A stretch of DNA of 64,000 nt, taken from contig NZ_JAGGLR010000030.1 in the NCBI RefSeq assembly GCF_017874715.1, positions 116,488 through 180,487 of the forward strand, read 5' to 3'. Shown here piece after piece: positions 60,295 through 64,000 of the stretch. Each line of letters begins with the position of its first letter. Position 1 is the stretch's first letter. The translations under genes and the position numbers were made by a program. This DNA is from Streptomyces iranensis. Lineage in GTDB: Bacteria; Actinomycetota; Actinomycetes; Streptomycetales; Streptomycetaceae. The notes beneath the pieces are model-generated. The model was not told the origin of the DNA, made no database searches, and saw only the letters and a program-made list of their open reading frames with translations.

Positions 60295-61263
60295 ATGGCG
60301 CACACCGGACGCAGGAGCCACCGGAACCGACCGGGCGAGCACAGGAAGCCGAAGACACACAAGCCGAAGACACAAAAGCCGAGCACGCGGCAGCGTACGA
60401 GGAGGCAGACCACCCGGCGCGTCCTCCGCAGAGAGGTGCCCAGCACCGTGGCCCTGCTCGCCGACGAGCGGGACTTCGCCGCCATGCGGCACTACGCGTC
60501 GTTCGCCTTCGACGACCACGGAGCGTATCTACGGGAGATGGAGGGGCTGCTGAAGGCGCTCGCGGCCAAGGGCGTCCACACCACCATCGCCCTCTTCGAC
60601 CCCGTCGCCTACGAGGAGTTCTGCGCGGACACCCGGCTCGACCCGGACACCGCCGCGAGCCGCACGCGCTATACGGCGGAACTGGCCGTCGCGGGCGGCA
60701 CCGTCACATACGAGGGCCAGCCGATCGCCCGCCTGGTGCCACGGCTCATCGGAGTGGCCGAAGAGCAGGCCACCTGGGAGTACGCCACGGCGCTGCTCTC
60801 GCGTGCCGGCCACCACGGGGAGTGTCGAGACGACACCACCGCCCGCGCCGCGTTCGACCGCGCCGGGGCCGCGCTGGGCGCGGTCGTCGAGGCGGTCGGG
60901 CCGGGCATCCACCATCTGGTCTGCAGTGTCCCGGCGGACGGCAGTTCACTGGTCGCCGTGCTCCACGCAGACGCGCGGGAAGCGGGCTCGCCGAAGCTGG
61001 CCGAGCCCTCGGGGCTGGTCTTCCGCACCGTCCTGGCCTGCGGTTTCGCCCTGCGCAGCCCCGGCGGCCTGGTGCTGCGCACCATCGTGGCGGACTCCCC
61101 GGAGACGGTCCGCGGCTGGGCGCTGCAGGACGGCTGGCTGCGCCCGCTGAGCGAGGCGGAGGTGTTCACGGCGTACTGCACCGACGCGGAGACCGGTGAA
61201 CCCATCCCTCCGGAGCACGGCGTCGAGTACCGGGCGGGCATCCCGCTCAGCCGCCCGGAATGA
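60295..61263 (+). CDS. Conserved hypothetical protein with basic N-terminal tail
   Basis: 322 residues; GGGGGAG precedes the ATG. Residues 1-47 are highly basic and repetitive (HRKPKTHKPKTQKPSTRQRT), a disordered nucleic-acid-binding-like tail. The remainder is a soluble alpha/beta protein (STVALLADERDFAAMRHYASF, GLLKALAAKGVHTTIALFDP) with no family I can name. No signal peptide or membrane segment. Starts 22 bases after the MFS gene and may be co-transcribed. Followed by a strong terminator. Confidence 0.75.
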   Translation: MAHTGRRSHRNRPGEHRKPKTHKPKTQKPSTRQRTRRQTTRRVLRREVPSTVALLADERDFAAMRHYASFAFDDHGAYLREMEGLLKALAAKGVHTTIALFDPVAYEEFCADTRLDPDTAASRTRYTAELAVAGGTVTYEGQPIARLVPRLIGVAEEQATWEYATALLSRAGHHGECRDDTTARAAFDRAGAALGAVVEAVGPGIHHLVCSVPADGSSLVAVLHADAREAGSPKLAEPSGLVFRTVLACGFALRSPGGLVLRTIVADSPETVRGWALQDGWLRPLSEAEVFTAYCTDAETGEPIPPEHGVEYRAGIPLSRPE

Positions 61264-61265
61264 CC

Positions 61266-61297
61266 GAAGGCGTCCCGCCACCCGGCGGGACGCCTTC
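61266..61297. terminator. Hairpin terminator after the hypothetical gene
   Basis: GAAGGCGTCCCGCC pairs perfectly with GGCGGGACGCCTTC (14 bases) around ACCC, three bases after the stop. It may also act on the converging ptsI transcript. Confidence 0.9.
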
Positions 61298-61350
61298 ATC
61301 CACAGCTCAAAGCCGAAAGCTCATATTTCACCAGCACACGGCTCACCGGC

Positions 61351-63021
61351 TCATTCGCCGGATAGCACCGCCTGCGCCGCCCGGCGGGCATCCTCCGCGG
61401 TGTCCGCCGCGCGCGCCGCGGAGGCCGCCCGCTCGCACTGCGCCAGCGTGTGCTTGGCCAGCGTCGCGCGCACATACGGAATGGAGGCCGCCCCCATGGA
61501 GAGGCTGGTGACACCCAGACCGGCCAGCACACACGCCAGCAGCGGATCGGAGGCGGCCTCACCGCAGACACCACAGCTCTTGCCCTCGGCCTGCGCGGCT
61601 TCCGCCGACGCCGCCACCAGGTCGAGCAGCGCGGGCTGCCACGGGTCCTGCAGCCGCGACACGGCACCGACCTGACGGTCGGCCGCGAAGGTGTACTGCG
61701 CCAGGTCGTTGGTGCCCAGCGACAGGAACTCAACCTCCTGGAGGATCGAGCGCGCCCGCAGCGCGGCGGACGGAATCTCCACCATCGCGCCGAACTTGGC
61801 CCGCAGCCCCGCCTCGCGGCACGCGTCGGCGAACGCCTTGGCGTCCAGCCGGTCGGCCACCATCGGGGCCATCACCTCGAGATAGACCGGCAGCCCCTCC
61901 GACGCCTTGGCCAGCGCCGTGAGCTGCGTCCGCAGCACCTCGGGGTGGTCCAGCAGGGTGCGCAGACCGCGCACGCCCAGCGCCGGGTTGGGCTCATCGG
62001 CCGGGGTGAGGAAGTCCAGCGGCTTGTCCGCGCCCGCATCCAGGACCCGCACCACCACCCGGCCCTCGGGGAACGCCTCCAGCACCTGCCGGTACGCCTC
62101 GACCTGCTTCTCCTCCGACGGCGCCTGAGTGCTGTCGTCGAGGAAGAGGAACTCGGTGCGGAACAGCCCCACACCCTCGGCGCCCGCCTCGACCGCCGCG
62201 GGCACATCGGCCGGACCGCCGACGTTCGCCAGCAGCGGCACCTTGTGCCCGTCCGACGTCGCACCCGGACCGGAAGAGGCGGCCAGCGCGGCCCGCCTCT
62301 CCTCGGCGGCGCGCGTCAGCTCGGCCCGCTTCTCCTCGCTCGGGGACACGAAGATCTCACCCGTGCTGCCGTCGACGGCGATCAGGGTTCCCTCGACCAG
62401 ATCCCCGGCACCGGGCAGCGCGACCACGGCCGGCACCCCCAGGGCACGGGCGAGGATCGCGCTGTGGCTGGTCGGCCCGCCCTCCTCGGTCACGAACCCC
62501 AGCACCAGCGTCGGGTCGAGCAGCGCGGTGTCGGCGGGCGCGAGGTCCCGCGCGATCAGCACATACGGCTCATCGCTGTCCGGCACACCCGGCATCGGCA
62601 CACCCAGCAGCCGCGCCACGATCCGGTTCCGCACGTCGTCGAGGTCGGCCACCCGGCCCGCCAGGTAGTCCCCGGCCCCCGCGAGCAGCGCCCGGTAGGC
62701 GGCGAAGGCGTCGTACACCGCGCGCTCGGCGGTGCTGCCCACGGTGATGCGCCGCTCGACATCGGCCATCAGCTCCGGGTCCTGCGCCATCATGGCCTGC
62801 GCCTCGAGCACGGCCTGGGCCTCGCCGCCCGCCAGATTGCCGCGCGCGACCAGGTCGGCCGCCACGGCCTCCACCGCCTGGCGCGCCCGCCCCTGCTCAC
62901 GCGGCGCCTCATCGGCCGGAATCTGCTTCGCCGGCGGCTCCAGGACCGCCGTCCCCATATGGCGCACCTCGCCGATGGCCACCCCGTGGCTCACGCCGAC
63001 GCCTCGCAGCGTTGTCTCCAT
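61351..63021 (-). CDS. ptsI: Phosphoenolpyruvate-protein phosphotransferase (PTS enzyme I)
   Basis: 556 residues. The phosphorylated histidine is H186 (EEGGPTSHSAILARALGVPA). The PEP-binding barrel carries VGLFRTEFLFLD, VRVLDAGADKPLDFL, AKFGAMVEIPSAA, LSLGTNDLAQYT and the catalytic Cys in GKSCGVCGEAASDP. Takes phosphate from PEP and passes it to HPr, the entry to all PTS sugar uptake. HPr is not in the window. Lies 105 bases after crr on the same strand. Confidence 0.97.
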   Translation of the reverse strand: METTLRGVGVSHGVAIGEVRHMGTAVLEPPAKQIPADEAPREQGRARQAVEAVAADLVARGNLAGGEAQAVLEAQAMMAQDPELMADVERRITVGSTAERAVYDAFAAYRALLAGAGDYLAGRVADLDDVRNRIVARLLGVPMPGVPDSDEPYVLIARDLAPADTALLDPTLVLGFVTEEGGPTSHSAILARALGVPAVVALPGAGDLVEGTLIAVDGSTGEIFVSPSEEKRAELTRAAEERRAALAASSGPGATSDGHKVPLLANVGGPADVPAAVEAGAEGVGLFRTEFLFLDDSTQAPSEEKQVEAYRQVLEAFPEGRVVVRVLDAGADKPLDFLTPADEPNPALGVRGLRTLLDHPEVLRTQLTALAKASEGLPVYLEVMAPMVADRLDAKAFADACREAGLRAKFGAMVEIPSAALRARSILQEVEFLSLGTNDLAQYTFAADRQVGAVSRLQDPWQPALLDLVAASAEAAQAEGKSCGVCGEAASDPLLACVLAGLGVTSLSMGAASIPYVRATLAKHTLAQCERAASAARAADTAEDARRAAQAVLSGE

Positions 63022-63077
63022 GTCACCCGTCCCCGGTCGATACGGCGGAACCCCGCCATGGTGGATGTCGTACCCGC

Positions 63078-63118
63078 GGTGCGCCGCCCGGCCCGGTCCC
63101 CATCGGCCGCCGGGCGCA
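63078..63118 (-). terminator. Imperfect hairpin between crr and ptsI
   Basis: GTGCGCCGCCCGGC and GCCGGGCGCAC form an inverted repeat with a small bulge just beyond the crr stop. It could end or attenuate the crr transcript before ptsI. Confidence 0.35.
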
Positions 63119-63126
63119 CGCCCGGC

Positions 63127-63573
63127 TCACCAGTTGAAGAGTGTGTCGCCCGTCTTCACATCGACGTCCTCCTTGACGTCGGACAGGGCATCGGCCGTGG
63201 CCTCGAGCGCCACGATCGGGCAGATCGGCGACTTGCCCGCGGCCACGGCGGTGGCCGGGTCCCAGCGCACGATCGCGTCACCGCGCTTGACGGTGTCCCC
63301 CTTGTTGATGAGGACCTCGAAGCCCTCACCGTTCAGCTGCACGGTGTCGATGCCGAGGTGGGTGAGCACACCGTGTCCCTCCCCGTCCACGACGACGAAC
63401 GCGTGAGGGTGCAGCGAGACGACGATGCCGTCGACCGGGGCTACGGCCACGAAGGGCTCGAGGACTGGGTCGATCGCCGTACCCGGACCGACCATGGCGC
63501 CGGAGAACACCGGATCGGGTACTGCTTCGAGTCCGATCACGCGGCCGGCGACCGGTGAGGTCACGCTGGTCAT
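63127..63573 (-). CDS. crr: PTS glucose-type IIA component
   Basis: 148 residues, single IIA domain. H57 (SLHPHAFVV) and H72 (GVLTHLGIDTVQL) correspond to the two active-site histidines of IIAGlc; the second is phosphorylated by HPr. In Streptomyces this protein serves N-acetylglucosamine uptake rather than glucose. GGGAGG precedes the ATG. It lies upstream of ptsI in the same direction, forming the general PTS operon. Confidence 0.95.
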   Translation of the reverse strand: MTSVTSPVAGRVIGLEAVPDPVFSGAMVGPGTAIDPVLEPFVAVAPVDGIVVSLHPHAFVVVDGEGHGVLTHLGIDTVQLNGEGFEVLINKGDTVKRGDAIVRWDPATAVAAGKSPICPIVALEATADALSDVKEDVDVKTGDTLFNW

Positions 63574-63889
63574 GGGAGCCTCCCGGGGGGTGAAGATTCA
63601 TCACGCGCCGTCACCACCTGTCCCGGACAGCGCACTGCCCAGAAGAGTAAGTCATAGGAACTACGGATTCCGCACACCTGGCGCAGGCAGGAGGGGGTGC
63701 CCCGGGCCGGGAATCGATTTGCCACGGCCGCGCGGGGCGCTGTACTGTCGTATCCCTGCCCACCAGATGAAGCACTGCGGACATCTGCGTGTACATCCAG
63801 GTTCAGGGCGGCGCCATCAGCTACTTGATCCAAATCTCGGATCCGCTTTCGCATGCCTTGCGAGAGACACGGGTACGGAGAGCCGGAAA
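63574..63889. promoter_or_regulatory. Divergent region: crr promoter and rRNA-operon promoters
   Basis: Holds the leftward crr promoter and the start of the rightward rRNA promoter region. TTGCCA (63719-63724), 18 bases, then TACTGT (63743-63748) form a plausible rightward promoter. CTGTCCCGGACAG near 63622 is a palindrome on the crr side and could be an operator. No protein gene is seen. Confidence 0.45.
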
Positions 63890-64000
63890 TAGTCTGATAG
63901 CGTGTGAAACACCGAAGGGAAGCGCCCGGAGAAGCCGGTGAAACGGTTTCGAAGGAAGCGTCCGTTCCTTGAGAACTCAACAGCGTGCCAAAAGTCAACG
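63890..64000 (+). promoter_or_regulatory. rRNA operon leader upstream of 16S rRNA
   Basis: The sequence GAAACGGTTTCGAAGGAAGC, then TCCTTGAGAACTCAACAGCG and the final GCCAAAAGTCAACG, is the leader found just before 16S rRNA genes in Streptomyces, including the TTGAGAACTCAACAGCGTGCC element. The mature 16S gene should start within about the next hundred-odd bases to the right, outside the window. The lower GC and lack of reading frames agree. Confidence 0.8.

Overview
The window is high-GC actinobacterial DNA, almost certainly Streptomyces. Evidence: strong G/C third-position codon use with frequent GTG/TTG starts, a WhiB-family protein, a complete conservon (cvnA-B-C-D), a mycothiol-type formaldehyde dehydrogenase, a MocR regulator, and at the right edge an rRNA-operon leader of the Streptomyces kind.

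Layout. 1-9.8 kb: a 5-oxoproline (pyroglutamate) locus. It has the C-terminal part of a HyuB/oxoprolinase-type protein, an ankyrin protein, a WhiB-like protein, pxpC-pxpB-pxpA on the minus strand, a divergent FadR-type GntR regulator, then DUF969, DUF979, pyroglutamyl peptidase and DUF2891 genes joined by stop/start overlaps. A palindromic site lies in both control regions. 9.9-18.2 kb: a three-gene operon for an SMC/MukBEF-like complex (kleisin-like protein, winged-helix protein, 1914-residue SMC-like ATPase) with no nuclease gene beside it. 18.2-27.9 kb: one minus-strand gene for an approximately 3215-residue protein of three IPT/TIG domains and 29 Ig-like repeats.

28.1-37.2 kb: a glycine-betaine-type catabolic cluster (aldehyde dehydrogenase, Rieske oxygenase, dimethylglycine-dehydrogenase-like flavoprotein, mycothiol formaldehyde dehydrogenase, IclR regulator, Rieske ferredoxin, ferredoxin reductase). 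Demethylation would release formaldehyde, which the mycothiol enzyme would remove; the ferredoxin and reductase would feed the oxygenase. 37.2-42.1 kb: a small membrane protein and the conservon. 42.1-44.5 kb: glpF-glpK. 44.8-46.5 kb: a thiolase/OB-fold pair. 46.6-50.7 kb: a polyamine-type ABC importer. 50.7-57.1 kb: a VanX-like secreted dipeptidase, a GH31 glycosidase and an acetoacetyl-CoA synthetase. 57.5-61.3 kb: a MocR regulator, an MFS transporter and an unknown protein. 61.3-63.6 kb: ptsI and crr (general PTS components). 63.6-64 kb: rRNA-operon upstream region; the 16S gene should begin just outside the window.

A theme across the window is low-complexity expansion inside otherwise ordinary proteins: the SMC ATPase, the GH31 enzyme, the MocR regulator (18 glycines), the MFS loop and the DUF2891 N-terminus. 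The strongest candidates for an incompletely described system are the SMC-like operon and the DUF969/DUF979/DUF2891 part of the pyroglutamate locus. All calls come from reading the sequence; no database search was possible.
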